Positions 36,085 to 47,162 of a stretch of 64,000 nt of DNA are shown one piece after another. A program made the position numbers and the translations under genes. Below the pieces are notes generated by a model. That model saw only the letters and a program-made list of their open reading frames with translations, was not told the origin of the DNA and ran no database searches. Every line of letters starts with the position of its first letter. Within the stretch, counting starts at the first letter, position 1. Origin of the DNA: Pseudomonas subflava (lineage in GTDB: Bacteria; Pseudomonadota; Gammaproteobacteria; Pseudomonadales; Pseudomonadaceae); contig NZ_JAMXBF010000003.1 of the NCBI RefSeq assembly GCF_023823685.1, forward strand, positions 124,001-188,000, given 5' to 3'.

Positions 36085-37500
36085 ATGAGTGTGGTGATCT
36101 TTCCGGAAGTGCTGGCCCGCGTCGCCAGGCTTCCCGCGGCGCGGGTCGAGGGCCAGGGCCGTACCGTGCGCGAGCTGGTGGAGGACGTCTGCGGCCGCCA
36201 TGCCGGCCTGCGCGAGCACCTGTTCTACGGCAACGACCAGTTCAAGGAGCATTTCCTGCTCACCGCCGGTGGCGAACTGCTGGAGGCCGACAGCCCGCTG
36301 CCGGGCGAGGCCGAGCTGGACATCATGCTCGCCACCTCCGGCGGCCTGGACTGCGACGAGCTGAGCAACGACGAGGTGCGCCGCTACGTGCGCCACATCA
36401 CCCTGCCGGATGTCGGCCGCAGCGGCCAGCTGCGTTTGAAGAACGCCCGTGTGCTGATCATCGGCACCGGCGGCCTGGGTTCGCCGGTCAGCCTCTACCT
36501 GGCCGCCGCCGGCATCGGCACCCTCGGCCTGGTGGATTTCGACCGGGTCGAGAGCAGCAACCTGCAACGCCAGGTAGTGCATGGCACCAGCACCCTCGGC
36601 CAGGCCAAGGTGGAATCGGCGCGTCGCCGCCTGCATGACCTCAACCCCGATATCCGCATCGACGCCCACGACTGCGCTCTGACCCCGGACAACGCGCTGC
36701 AGCTGGTCGGCGACTACGACCTGGTGATCGACGGCACCGACAACTTCGCCACGCGCTACCTGCTCAACGACGCTTGCGTGCTGCTCAAGCGCCCGCTGGT
36801 GTACGGCGCCCTGCACCGCTTCGACGGCCAGGTCAGCCTGTTCAACCACCAGGACGGCCCCTGCTACCGCTGCCTGTATCCACAGAGCCCACCCGCCGAG
36901 CTGGCGCCCAACTGCAACGCCGGCGGCGTGATCGGCGTGCTGCCCGGGGTGGTCGGCCTGCTCCAGGCCACCGAGGCGATCAAGCTGATCCTCGGCATCG
37001 GCGAGCCCTTGGTCGGCCGCCTGATGCGCTTCGACGCCCTGGCGATGAGGTTCGCCGAGGTGCGCTTCAAGCGCCGCGCCGACTGCATCACCTGCTCGTC
37101 CGCGCGCACGGACCGCACGCTGCGCGCCGAGCCCCCGGTCGCCTGCGCGGCCACCGCCACTGGCGACGCCGCACTGGATGACGCGCGGTTCGTCAGCCCG
37201 CAGCAATTGCAGCTGAGCCTGGCCAGCGGCGCGGACCTGCAACTGCTGGACGTGCGCGAACCCAACGAGCTGGAAGTCTGCCGCCTGCCCACCGCGCTCA
37301 ACATCCCACTGGGCGAGCTGGGCGAACGCCTGCACGAGCTGGACCGTGTCCGCCCGCTCTGCCTGATCTGCTACGGCGGCCCTCGCGCCGAACGCGCCGC
37401 GCGCCAGCTGCTGGAGGCCGGCCATATCGAGGTAACGGTACTGCGCGGCGGCCTCAAGGCCTGGGCCCGCGATGTCGACCCCGACATGCCGCTGTACTGA
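36085..37500 (+). CDS. fused ubiquitin-like sulfur carrier, E1-like (MoeB/ThiF) adenylyltransferase and rhodanese
   Basis: 471 residues in three parts. Residues 1-87 are a MoaD/ThiS-like beta-grasp domain ending in ATSGG (G86-G87). Residues about 93-345 are an E1-like adenylyltransferase: EVRRYVRHITLPDVG, ATP loop GTGGLG (127-132), D151 in LVDFDRVESSNLQRQ, probable catalytic C277 in PNCNAGGVIGVLPGVVG, and the zinc cysteines C260/C263 and C334/C337. Residues about 365-471 are a rhodanese with persulfide cysteine C429 in a CYGGPR loop. The E1-rhodanese half is the MoeZ/MOCS3 type; an N-terminal carrier fused to it is unusual. It would adenylate G87 of the carrier and transfer sulfur to form a thiocarboxylate. 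AAAGGAG precedes ATG 36085. Confidence 0.92.
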   Translation: MSVVIFPEVLARVARLPAARVEGQGRTVRELVEDVCGRHAGLREHLFYGNDQFKEHFLLTAGGELLEADSPLPGEAELDIMLATSGGLDCDELSNDEVRRYVRHITLPDVGRSGQLRLKNARVLIIGTGGLGSPVSLYLAAAGIGTLGLVDFDRVESSNLQRQVVHGTSTLGQAKVESARRRLHDLNPDIRIDAHDCALTPDNALQLVGDYDLVIDGTDNFATRYLLNDACVLLKRPLVYGALHRFDGQVSLFNHQDGPCYRCLYPQSPPAELAPNCNAGGVIGVLPGVVGLLQATEAIKLILGIGEPLVGRLMRFDALAMRFAEVRFKRRADCITCSSARTDRTLRAEPPVACAATATGDAALDDARFVSPQQLQLSLASGADLQLLDVREPNELEVCRLPTALNIPLGELGERLHELDRVRPLCLICYGGPRAERAARQLLEAGHIEVTVLRGGLKAWARDVDPDMPLY

Positions 37501-37510
37501 GGACCGGCCG

Positions 37511-38428
37511 ATGATCCACGAATCCCTGCTGCAGGCCATCGGCGAGACGCCGGTGGTGCGCCTGGCGGCCTTCAGCGCCGAGACCGGGCTCGATGTGTAC
37601 GCCAAGCTGGAATCGCTCAACCCCGGCGGCAGCCACAAGGCGCGCATCGCCCTGGCCATGGTCCGCGACGCCGAGGCCCGCGGCATCCTGGTGCCGGGCG
37701 GCGGCCAGACCATCATCGAGCCGAGCGGCGGCAACACCGGCATCGGCCTGGCCATCGCCGGCAACATCCTCGGCTACCGCGTGGTGCTGGTGATCCCCGA
37801 CAACTACAGCCCGGAGAAGCAGAAGCTGCTGCGCCTGTACGGCGCCGAGGTGGTGCTGTCCGACAGCCGCCGCGGCAACAATTCCCACGGCGAGCTGGCC
37901 ATGGAGTTGCAGCTGGAGAATCCCGGCTACGTGATGCTCAACCAGCAGCGCAATCCGGCCAACCCGGAGATCCACCGGCGCACCACGGCCAAGGAGATCC
38001 TCCGCGATTTCGCCGAGCTGCCGCCGGCGTGCCTGGTCGCCGGCATCGGCACCGGCGGCCACGTCACCGGCCTGGGCGAGACGCTGAAGGCGCACTGGCC
38101 GCAGCTGCGGGTGTTCGGCGTGGAGCCGGAGCAGTGCGACCTGCTCGCCGACCGCCACGCGCCGCACGAGATCCAGGGCCTGTCCATCGGCCTGGTGCCG
38201 GCCATCCTCAACCTCGGCGTGCTCGACGGCATGCTCAAGGTCACCAAGCAGGCGTGCCTGGACCGGGTGCGCCGCACCATGCGCAGCGACGGCATCAGCC
38301 TGGGCCTGTCGTCGGCCGCCAACCTGGTGGCCATCGCCCAGCTGGCCGGCGAGCTGCCACGCGGCGCGCGCGTACTGACGCTGGTCTACGACGGCGTCGA
38401 CAGCTACCTGCCGCACTTCGACTGCTAG
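37511..38428 (+). CDS. cysteine-synthase-like PLP enzyme (CysM/CysK family)
   Basis: 305 residues, fold-type II. Blocks: PLP lysine K43 in NPGGSHKARIA (most relatives have SxKDR), the substrate loop EPSGGNTGIGLA, the phosphate-binding GIGTGGHVTGLG, and a C-terminal SSAANLVA. Cysteine synthases add sulfide or a thiocarboxylate sulfur to the aminoacrylate formed from O-acetyl- or O-phosphoserine. GAGGA lies seven bases before ATG 37511. Placed between the carrier/E1 gene and a serine-acetyltransferase-like gene, it probably attaches the carrier's sulfur to an activated serine. Beta-replacement with another acceptor is possible. Confidence 0.92.
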   Translation: MIHESLLQAIGETPVVRLAAFSAETGLDVYAKLESLNPGGSHKARIALAMVRDAEARGILVPGGGQTIIEPSGGNTGIGLAIAGNILGYRVVLVIPDNYSPEKQKLLRLYGAEVVLSDSRRGNNSHGELAMELQLENPGYVMLNQQRNPANPEIHRRTTAKEILRDFAELPPACLVAGIGTGGHVTGLGETLKAHWPQLRVFGVEPEQCDLLADRHAPHEIQGLSIGLVPAILNLGVLDGMLKVTKQACLDRVRRTMRSDGISLGLSSAANLVAIAQLAGELPRGARVLTLVYDGVDSYLPHFDC

Positions 38429-38445
38429 CCGTGGAGGACGACGGA

Positions 38446-39429
38446 ATGCGTTATCTCGACCGCCTGAAACTCTACGACGGGCTGCTCGACCATCTGGTGC
38501 ACGCTCTGCGCCCGGAGCACCTGGACCCGCTGATGCCGTACCTGGACCGCATCATGGACCGCGCCGTGGACCAGGTGGCGGAGGACCTGCAGGCCTACGC
38601 CGACCGCGACCCCGCCTCCTGCGGGCGCAGCGAACTGATCCTGGAGACCTATGCCTCGTTCAAGGCGGTGCTGTTCCACCGCCTGGCCCACCAGGTGTGG
38701 CTGCACGGCGGGCTGCCGCTGCGCGAGCTGATCGCCCATCGCCTGGCCAACGCCGGCAAGCTCCAGTCGGGCGTGGAGATCCACCCGGCGGCGCGCATCG
38801 GGCGGCGCTTCGTGCTGGACCACGGCTTCGGCACGGTGATCGGCGAGACCTGCGAGATCGGCGACGACTGCTACCTGCTCAGCGGCGTGACCTTGGGCGC
38901 CGCCGGCATCGCCGACAACCCCGGCGGCAAGCGCCACCCGACCCTCGGCAACGGTGTGGAGGTGGGCGCCGGCGCGCGCATTCTCGGCGCCATCCACATC
39001 GGCGACCACGCCTTCGTCAGTCCCGCCTGCGTCATCACCCGCGATGTACCGGCCAATGCCCGGGTCAGCATCGTCAACCAGTTGCAGATGCAGCGCGCCA
39101 GCGTCGCCGGCGGCCGCGGCTACCTCGGCGCCTTCGTCCTCGGCGAGCGCGTGCACCTGGTCGGCGAGCTGCCGGAGGCGGAAGACGTCACGGTGCTCGA
39201 CGCCGACCACCGCCTGCTCGGCTGCCTGGCCCTGGAATGCACGGTGCGCGAACGCCATCACCGCCAGTACCGCCTGCGCAACTTCGGCGCGCTGGTTCCG
39301 GCGCCGCGCTACCCGCTGAACCTGCGCGTGATCGACGCCCAGCAGGACATGACGCTGCTCGACCCGCCCGGCCTCAACCAGCTGGTGCAGGCGGTTCTCA
39401 AACCCCACATCTTGAGCGTAGGAGGCTGA
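38446..39429 (+). CDS. serine O-acetyltransferase-like protein with C-terminal extension
   Basis: 327 residues. An alpha-helical start (about 1-100), then the left-handed beta-helix of hexapeptide acyltransferases with D125/H126 in FVLDHGFGTVIGE and GVTLGAAGIADNPGGKRHPTLG. E. coli CysE has 273 residues; here about 110 more follow the helix (from about 215: AFVLGERVHLVGELPEAEDV to the end), replacing the short tail that carries cysteine feedback and binds cysteine synthase. GGAGG precedes ATG 38446. It likely makes O-acetylserine for the adjacent PLP enzyme; the extension may be an extra regulatory or docking domain. Confidence 0.88.
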   Translation: MRYLDRLKLYDGLLDHLVHALRPEHLDPLMPYLDRIMDRAVDQVAEDLQAYADRDPASCGRSELILETYASFKAVLFHRLAHQVWLHGGLPLRELIAHRLANAGKLQSGVEIHPAARIGRRFVLDHGFGTVIGETCEIGDDCYLLSGVTLGAAGIADNPGGKRHPTLGNGVEVGAGARILGAIHIGDHAFVSPACVITRDVPANARVSIVNQLQMQRASVAGGRGYLGAFVLGERVHLVGELPEAEDVTVLDADHRLLGCLALECTVRERHHRQYRLRNFGALVPAPRYPLNLRVIDAQQDMTLLDPPGLNQLVQAVLKPHILSVGG

Positions 39430-39431
39430 CC

Positions 39432-40163
39432 ATGACGGCACCCGCCCTGCACACCCGCCCGCTGTTCGACGAGCTGCCCTACCAGCACACCTTCACCGCC
39501 CGCGTGCTGGCGGTGAGCGATCAGGGCGTGGCGCTGGATCAGACCCTGTTCTATCCCACCGGGGGCGGCCAGCCCGGCGACCAGGGCCACTTCCTGCTGC
39601 CCGATGGCTCCGCCGTGGCGGTGACCGGCACCCAGCGCGACCCGCTGCTGCGCTCGATCATCTGGCACCAGCTGGAGGACGGCAGCCGCGCCGAGCTGCA
39701 CGCGGGCATGGAGCTGCAGGGCTGCCTGGACTGGGAACGCCGCTACCGTCACATGCGCATGCACACCTGCCTGCACCTGCTGTGCGCCATCGTCGACGCG
39801 CCGGTGACCGGTTGCAGCATCGCCGTCGACAAGGGCCGCCTGGATTTCGACCTGCCCGAATCGACCCTCGACAAGGACCGCATCACCCAGAGCCTCAAGG
39901 AACTGGTCGACGGTGCGCTCGACGTCAACGTGCGCACACTGTCCGCCGACGAGTACCGCGGCCTGCCGGGCCTGTGCCGCACCCAGGTTCCGCCGCCGCA
40001 GCAGGGCGACGGCACGCTGCGGGTCATCGACATTCCCGGCGTGGACCTGCAGCCCTGCGGCGGCACCCACGTGCGCAACACCGCCGAAGTCGGCGCGGTG
40101 ACCTGCGACAAGATCGAAAAGAAGAGCCGACATAACCGCCGTGTGACGCTGCGCTTCAGCTGA
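39432..40163 (+). CDS. AlaX-like alanyl-tRNA editing domain protein
   Basis: 243 residues. The editing-domain zinc ligands are seen as H111-x3-H115 in RMHTCLHLL and C209-x3-H213 in PCGGTHVRNTAEVG, with LFYPTGGGQPGDQG at the front as in AlaX and AlaRS editing domains. Free-standing AlaX proteins remove wrong amino acids from tRNA(Ala). It begins two bases after the acetyltransferase stop (GGAGG upstream), so it is the last gene of the operon. Its presence suggests the pathway produces an amino acid that could be mischarged, such as a serine or cysteine derivative. Confidence 0.9.
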   Translation: MTAPALHTRPLFDELPYQHTFTARVLAVSDQGVALDQTLFYPTGGGQPGDQGHFLLPDGSAVAVTGTQRDPLLRSIIWHQLEDGSRAELHAGMELQGCLDWERRYRHMRMHTCLHLLCAIVDAPVTGCSIAVDKGRLDFDLPESTLDKDRITQSLKELVDGALDVNVRTLSADEYRGLPGLCRTQVPPPQQGDGTLRVIDIPGVDLQPCGGTHVRNTAEVGAVTCDKIEKKSRHNRRVTLRFS

Positions 40164-40257
40164 TTCCGCACCGCCCTGCCGCGCCCGCCGCGGCTGCGCT
40201 CTCTTCCTCCTTTTCGTTGCGTCGGTCGGCTACCCGCCTCCCCGCCGCGACGAGTAA

Positions 40258-41805
<1,548 letters not shown>

Positions 41806-41818
41806 ACGCGGCAGCATG

Positions 41819-41856
41819 AAAAAAGCCCCCGCCGGATCGCTCCGACGGGGGCTTTT
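41819..41856. terminator. bidirectional terminator between lasB and typA
   Basis: AAAAGCCCCCG and CGGGGGCTTTT arms with a further inner CGGA/TCCG pairing, at the convergence of lasB and typA. Confidence 0.88.
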
Positions 41857-41873
41857 CACTCATTGCGCGAGGA

Positions 41874-43691
41874 TCAGACCTTGCTGCGCTCGTAGCGCTT
41901 GCGGTCGTTCTCGTTGAGCATCTTCTTGCGCAGGCGGATGGACTTCGGCGTCACTTCCACCAGTTCGTCCTCGTCGATGAACTCCAGAGCCTGTTCCAGG
42001 GTGAATTTCAGCGCCGGGGTCAACTGGATGGTTTCGTCCTTGCCGGAAGCACGCATGTTGTCGAGCTTCTTGGCCTTGGTGGGGTTGATCACCAGGTCGT
42101 TGTCGCGGCTGTGGATGCCGGCCAGCTGGCCTTCGTAGACTTCGTCGCCCGGGGACAGGAACAGCTTGCCGCGGTCCTGCAGGGTTTCCAGGGAGTAGGT
42201 CAGCGCGGTGCCGGTGGCCATGGAGACCAGCACGCCGTTCTGGCGGTGGGCGACGTCGCCGGCCTTCACCGGACCGTAGTGGTCGAAGGTGGAGGTCAGG
42301 ATGCCGGTGCCGGAGGTCATGGTCAGGAAGGCGTTACGGAAACCGATCAGGCCGCGAGCCGGGATCACGTACTCCAGACGAATACGACCCTTGCCATCCG
42401 GAACCATGTTGGTCATGTCGCCCTTGCGCAGACCCATCTGCTCCATCACCGGACCCTGGTGCTGTTCTTCGATGTCGATGGTGACGTTCTCGTACGGCTC
42501 CTGCTTGACGCCGTCCTTCTCGATGATCACCACCTCCGGACGGCCCACGGCCAGCTCGAAGCCTTCGCGACGCATGGTTTCGATCAGTACCGACAGGTGC
42601 AGCTCACCACGACCGGAAACCTTGAACTTCTCGGCGGAATCACCGGCTTCGACGCGCAAGGCGACGTTGTGCAGCAGCTCCTTGTCCAGACGGTCCTTGA
42701 TGTTGCGGCTGGTGACGAACTTGCCTTCCTTGCCGGCGAACGGCGAGTCGTTGACCTGGAAGGTCATGCTCACGGTCGGCTGGTCGACGGTCAGCGGCGG
42801 ACGCGCCTCGATGTGCTGCGGGTCGCACAGGGTGTCGGAGATGAACAGCTCGTCCATGCCCGAAACGCAGACGATGTCGCCGGCTTCGGCTTCGGCCACT
42901 TCGACGCGCTGCAGGCCGGAGTGGCCCATGATCTTCAGCACGCGGCCATTGCGCTTGGTACCGTCGTCGCTGATGGCAACTACCGGAGTGTTGGTCTTGA
43001 CGCGGCCACGGGCGATACGACCGATACCGATCACGCCGAGGAAGCTGTTGTAGTCCAGTTGGGAGATCTGCATCTGGAACGGGCCGTCGACATCGACGTC
43101 CGGAACCGGCACGTGGTCGATGATGGCCTGGAACAGGGCATCCATGTTGTCGTCCATCTTCTCGTGGTCCATGCCGGCGATGCCGTTCAGGGCCGAGGCG
43201 TAGACGATCGGGAAGTCGAGTTGCTCATCGGTGGCGCCGAGGTTGTCGAACAGGTCGAAGATCTGGTCGATGACCCAGTCAGGGCGTGCGCCCGGACGGT
43301 CGATCTTGTTCACTACCACGATCGGACGCAGGCCGGCCTTGAACGCCTTCTGGGTCACGAAGCGGGTCTGCGGCATGGGGCCGTCCTGGGCGTCGACCAC
43401 CAGTAGCACGGAGTCGACCATCGACATCACGCGCTCTACCTCGCCGCCGAAGTCGGCGTGGCCGGGGGTGTCGACGATGTTGATGTTGTAGCCGTTCCAC
43501 TTGATGGCGGTGTTCTTCGCCAGGATGGTAATGCCGCGCTCTTTTTCCTGGTCGTTGGAGTCCATCACGCGCTCGGATTCCGCTTCTTTGCGGTCGAGGG
43601 TGCCGGAGAGCTTCAGCAGTTTGTCTACCAGGGTGGTCTTGCCATGGTCGACGTGGGCGATGATGGCGATGTTGCGCAGTTTTTCGATCAC
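41874..43691 (-). CDS. typA: ribosome-associated GTPase TypA/BipA
   Basis: 605 residues. GTPase motifs: [16 protein letters not shown] (P-loop), the switch [13 protein letters not shown] and NKIDR, followed by elongation-factor domains II, III and V and the BipA C-terminal domain ([16 protein letters not shown]). It acts on the ribosome in 50S assembly and stress or cold adaptation. The start is GTG 43691 ([18 protein letters not shown]). Downstream of thiI on the same strand. Confidence 0.97.
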   Translation of the reverse strand: MIEKLRNIAIIAHVDHGKTTLVDKLLKLSGTLDRKEAESERVMDSNDQEKERGITILAKNTAIKWNGYNINIVDTPGHADFGGEVERVMSMVDSVLLVVDAQDGPMPQTRFVTQKAFKAGLRPIVVVNKIDRPGARPDWVIDQIFDLFDNLGATDEQLDFPIVYASALNGIAGMDHEKMDDNMDALFQAIIDHVPVPDVDVDGPFQMQISQLDYNSFLGVIGIGRIARGRVKTNTPVVAISDDGTKRNGRVLKIMGHSGLQRVEVAEAEAGDIVCVSGMDELFISDTLCDPQHIEARPPLTVDQPTVSMTFQVNDSPFAGKEGKFVTSRNIKDRLDKELLHNVALRVEAGDSAEKFKVSGRGELHLSVLIETMRREGFELAVGRPEVVIIEKDGVKQEPYENVTIDIEEQHQGPVMEQMGLRKGDMTNMVPDGKGRIRLEYVIPARGLIGFRNAFLTMTSGTGILTSTFDHYGPVKAGDVAHRQNGVLVSMATGTALTYSLETLQDRGKLFLSPGDEVYEGQLAGIHSRDNDLVINPTKAKKLDNMRASGKDETIQLTPALKFTLEQALEFIDEDELVEVTPKSIRLRKKMLNENDRKRYERSKV

Positions 43692-43818
43692 GATGTCGTC
43701 TCGATTAAGGATTCTGAAACCAGTGGCCGCGCACTCTACGCGACCCGGATGAACGGGGAATTAAACGGCCTGATCGGGAGGGCGCCGACGGCGCACCTCG
43801 CTGAGCAGGCGGGTCGCC

Positions 43819-45276
43819 CTAGCGCGGACGGTAGACGCGCACATTGGCATGCCCCTCGCTGAGCAGGTGGTGGGCGTGCAGACGGCTCATCACGCCCTTG
43901 TCGCAATAGAGGAGGTACTGGCGGTTCTCGTCCAGTTCCTTGAAGCGGTTGTTCAGCGCGTAGAACGGCAGCGCCTGCACTTCGATGCCGGGCAGCGCCA
44001 GCGGTTCGTCCTCGGCGGTGTCCGGGTGACGGATGTCGATGACGATCTGCCCGGCCAGCGCCTCGGCGACTTCCTCGACCTGCACGTCCTGGCCCAGCTC
44101 GTCGATCACCCGGTCCACCGTCACCCGCCGCGCGCGCTCCAGGGCGCGCTCGAGGATGGCCATGTCGAAGTGGCTCTCTTCGTGCTCGATGCGGCCGGGC
44201 TTGGCCTTGGTGGTCGGGTTCACCGAGATCACGCCGCAGTACTCGGGCATGTTCTTGGCGAACTCGGCGGTGCCGATGGCCACCGCGGTGTCGATGATGT
44301 CCTGCTTGTGCGCCGCGATCAGCGGGCGCAGCACCAGGGTGTCGGTGACCGCGTCGATCACCGAGAGGTTCGGCAGGGTCTGGCTGGACACCTGGCTGAT
44401 GGCTTCGCCGGTCACCAGGGCATCGATGTTCAGCTCGGCGGCGATGCGGCTGGATGCGCGCAGCATCATGCGCTTGAGCACCACGCCCATCTGGCTGTTG
44501 TCGACCTTGGAGAGGATCTCGCCGACCACCTCCTCGAACGGCACGCTGATGAACAGCACGCGGTGCGAGCTGCCGAATTTGCTCCACAGGTGGTGGGCCA
44601 CTTCCATCACGCCCAGCTCATGGGCACGGCCACCGAGGTTGAAGAAGCAGAAGTGGGTGAGCAGGCCGCGACGCATCATCTGATAGGCCGCGACGGTGGA
44701 GTCGAAGCCGCCGCTCATCAGCACCAGAGTCTGCTCGATGGAGCCCAGCGGATAACCACCGAGGCCCTCGTGCTGGGCGTGGATGATCAGCAGGCGGTCG
44801 TAGCGCACCTCGAAACGCGCCTCTACCTCGGGGTTCTTCAGGTCGATGCCGGCGGCCCCGCATTCGCGGCGCAGGCGGCTGCCGACGTGGGTGGCCAGTT
44901 CCATCGAGGTGAAGTCATGGGTGTTGCCGGCGCGCTTGCAGCGCACGGCGAAGACCTTGCCAGCGAGCCCGGCGCCGAAGTGCTCGCGGCACTTCTCGAA
45001 GGTGTCGTCGAAGTCGACGTAGGGGTATTCGTGCACTTCCAGGAAGTGGGCGATGCCCGGCGTGCAGCGCAGGCGCTCGAACATCTCCAGCTGGACCTTG
45101 CGCTCGCCGACGCGGCTGATCAGGTCCAGGTTGTCCCATTCGCCCTGCACCTCCAGTTCGGGGTCCAGGTCACGCAGCACCGTGCGGATGTTCTTCGCCA
45201 GCTGGCGGATGAACTGCTTGCGCACCGGCCGGCTCTTGATGGTGATTTCCGCGAAGGGTTTGACGATGAGTTTCAT
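43819..45276 (-). CDS. thiI: tRNA 4-thiouridine sulfurtransferase ThiI
   Basis: 485 residues. Ferredoxin-like/THUMP domain (about 60-165), PP-loop [15 protein letters not shown], the conserved EYCGVIS cysteine and a C-terminal rhodanese with persulfide cysteine C458 in [13 protein letters not shown]. It adenylates U8 of tRNA and inserts sulfur from IscS; it also supplies sulfur for thiamine in some species. A separate gene from the sulfur-carrier operon, oriented towards typA. Confidence 0.97.
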   Translation of the reverse strand: MKLIVKPFAEITIKSRPVRKQFIRQLAKNIRTVLRDLDPELEVQGEWDNLDLISRVGERKVQLEMFERLRCTPGIAHFLEVHEYPYVDFDDTFEKCREHFGAGLAGKVFAVRCKRAGNTHDFTSMELATHVGSRLRRECGAAGIDLKNPEVEARFEVRYDRLLIIHAQHEGLGGYPLGSIEQTLVLMSGGFDSTVAAYQMMRRGLLTHFCFFNLGGRAHELGVMEVAHHLWSKFGSSHRVLFISVPFEEVVGEILSKVDNSQMGVVLKRMMLRASSRIAAELNIDALVTGEAISQVSSQTLPNLSVIDAVTDTLVLRPLIAAHKQDIIDTAVAIGTAEFAKNMPEYCGVISVNPTTKAKPGRIEHEESHFDMAILERALERARRVTVDRVIDELGQDVQVEEVAEALAGQIVIDIRHPDTAEDEPLALPGIEVQALPFYALNNRFKELDENRQYLLYCDKGVMSRLHAHHLLSEGHANVRVYRPR

Positions 45277-45394
45277 GGGAAAACGAGCGCCGGAGTGCGT
45301 GCCGAAAAACAGGGGCGCGGATTATAGCGGAAACTGCTCAAGCTTTGACCAAAAAACAACGCGAGCACCAAAACAGGGCGGCCAGGCATTTCCT

Positions 45395-45411
45395 GGCACT
45401 CATTCGGTGCA
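45395..45411. promoter_or_regulatory. NtrC-type binding site upstream of glnA
   Basis: GGCACT-N5-GGTGCA matches TGCACC-N5-GGTGCA, with the right half perfect. It is centred about 107 bp upstream of the expected glnA start. A second weaker candidate lies at about 45364-45380. Confidence 0.65.
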
Positions 45412-45483
45412 TAAAAACACCCGGAATCCACTTGCAGCCCCCGGCACCCCTGAGTTTCAGGCCCTCAGCCCATTCCGGGGCAC

Positions 45484-45499
45484 TGGCATGCAAATTGCT
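45484..45499 (+). promoter_or_regulatory. sigma-54 promoter of glnA
   Basis: TGGCATGCAAATTGCT: GG (45485-45486) and GC (45497-45498) are ten bases apart. With the NtrC site upstream it forms the nitrogen-regulated glnA promoter. Expected start at about 45510. Confidence 0.85.
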
Positions 45500-45594
45500 C
45501 CCTTGTGAGGCAGCCAGGCCTGGCGGACCATCCGCCCGGTTTTGCACCGATTCCGGAGGCTGGCGAAGCCGGCCCCATCCACCTGGAGGACACC

Positions 45595-47001
45595 ATGTCG
45601 AAGTCGCTTCAACTGATTAAAGAACACGACGTGAAGTGGGTTGACCTGCGCTTCACCGACACCAAGGGCAAACAGCACCATGTGACCATGCCGGCCCGTG
45701 ACGCCCTGGACGACGAATTCTTCGAAGTCGGCAAAATGTTTGACGGCTCCTCCATCCATGGCTGGAAAGGCATCGAAGCCTCCGACATGATCCTGCTGCC
45801 GGTCGACGATACCGCCGTGCTAGACCCGTTCACCGAAGAGCCGACCCTGATTCTGGTCTGCGACATCATCGAGCCCAGCACCATGCAGGGCTACGACCGC
45901 GACCCGCGCTCCATCGCCAAGCGCGCCGAGGCCTACCTGAAGACCACCGGTATCGGTGACACCGTCTTCGTCGGCCCGGAGCCCGAGTTCTTCATCTTCG
46001 ACGAAGTGAAGTTCAAGTCCGACATCTCCGGTTCCATGTTCAAGATCTACTCCGAACAGGGCTCCTGGATGACCGACGCCGATGTCGAGTCCGGCAACAA
46101 GGGCCACCGCCCGGCCGTCAAGGGCGGTTACTTCCCGGTTCCGCCGTGCGACCACGACCACGAAATCCGTACTGCCATGTGCAACGCCATGGAAGAAATG
46201 GGCCTGGTCGTAGAAGTTCACCACCACGAAGTGGCGACCGCCGGTCAGAACGAAATCGGCGTGAAGTTCAACACCCTGGTCAACAAGGCTGACGAAGTTC
46301 AGACCCTGAAGTACTGCGTGCACAACGTCGCCGACGCCTACGGCAAGACCGCTACCTTCATGCCGAAGCCGCTGTACGGCGACAACGGTTCGGGCATGCA
46401 CGTGCACCTGTCCATCGCCAAAGATGGCAAGAACACCTTCGCAGGCGAAGGCTATGCCGGCCTGTCCGACACCGCCCTGTACTTCATCGGCGGCATCATC
46501 AAGCACGGCAAGGCCCTGAACGGCTTCACCAACCCGTCGACCAACTCCTACAAGCGTCTGGTCCCGGGCTTCGAAGCCCCGGTCATGCTGGCCTACTCGG
46601 CCCGCAACCGTTCCGCCTCGATCCGTATCCCGTACGTTTCCAGCCCGAAAGCCCGCCGCATCGAAGCGCGCTTCCCGGACCCGGCCGCCAACCCGTACCT
46701 GGCCTTCGCAGCTCTGCTGATGGCCGGTCTGGACGGTATCCAGAACAAGATCCACCCCGGCGATGCCGCCGACAAGAACCTGTATGACCTGCCGCCGGAA
46801 GAGGCCAAGGAAATCCCGCAGGTGTGCGGCAGCCTGAAAGAGGCGCTGGAAGAACTGGACAAGGGCCGCGCGTTCCTGACCAAGGGCGGCGTGTTCTCCG
46901 ACGACTTCATCGATGCCTACATCGAGCTGAAGAGCGAAGAAGAAATCAAGGTGCGCACCTTCGTGCACCCGCTGGAATACGACCTGTACTACAGCGTCTG
47001 A
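45595..47001 (+). CDS. glnA: type I glutamine synthetase
   Basis: 468 residues, the usual GSI-beta length. [12 protein letters not shown], the ATP-binding region [14 protein letters not shown] and the adenylylation site Y397 in [10 protein letters not shown] are present, so activity is expected to be controlled by GlnE. It condenses ammonia and glutamate. GGAGG precedes ATG 45595. A sigma-54 promoter and NtrC site lie upstream; a strong terminator follows. Confidence 0.98.
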   Translation: MSKSLQLIKEHDVKWVDLRFTDTKGKQHHVTMPARDALDDEFFEVGKMFDGSSIHGWKGIEASDMILLPVDDTAVLDPFTEEPTLILVCDIIEPSTMQGYDRDPRSIAKRAEAYLKTTGIGDTVFVGPEPEFFIFDEVKFKSDISGSMFKIYSEQGSWMTDADVESGNKGHRPAVKGGYFPVPPCDHDHEIRTAMCNAMEEMGLVVEVHHHEVATAGQNEIGVKFNTLVNKADEVQTLKYCVHNVADAYGKTATFMPKPLYGDNGSGMHVHLSIAKDGKNTFAGEGYAGLSDTALYFIGGIIKHGKALNGFTNPSTNSYKRLVPGFEAPVMLAYSARNRSASIRIPYVSSPKARRIEARFPDPAANPYLAFAALLMAGLDGIQNKIHPGDAADKNLYDLPPEEAKEIPQVCGSLKEALEELDKGRAFLTKGGVFSDDFIDAYIELKSEEEIKVRTFVHPLEYDLYYSV

Positions 47002-47029
47002 TCCAGTCCTGAGCTTTCCGGCTCATCTG

Positions 47030-47060
47030 AGAGGCCTCCTTCGGGAGGCCTCTTTTTTTC
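47030..47060 (+). terminator. intrinsic terminator of glnA
   Basis: Perfect stem GAGGCCTCC / GGAGGCCTC with a TTCG tetraloop followed by TTTTTTT. Confidence 0.93.
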
Positions 47061-47162
47061 CGCCGCAATTTTGGTGCGCCACGCCACGCGGGCCGCAGCG
47101 CGGACTTGCCAGGTACGCCGCGCGGTGCAACCCTTGCCGCAGGACCCTTCAGGAGCTTACCG

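Noticed and set aside
45364..45380. Second NtrC site upstream of glnA
   Set aside because: Only the left half (AGCACC) is good; the right half matches poorly, so it is mentioned but not listed as a feature.
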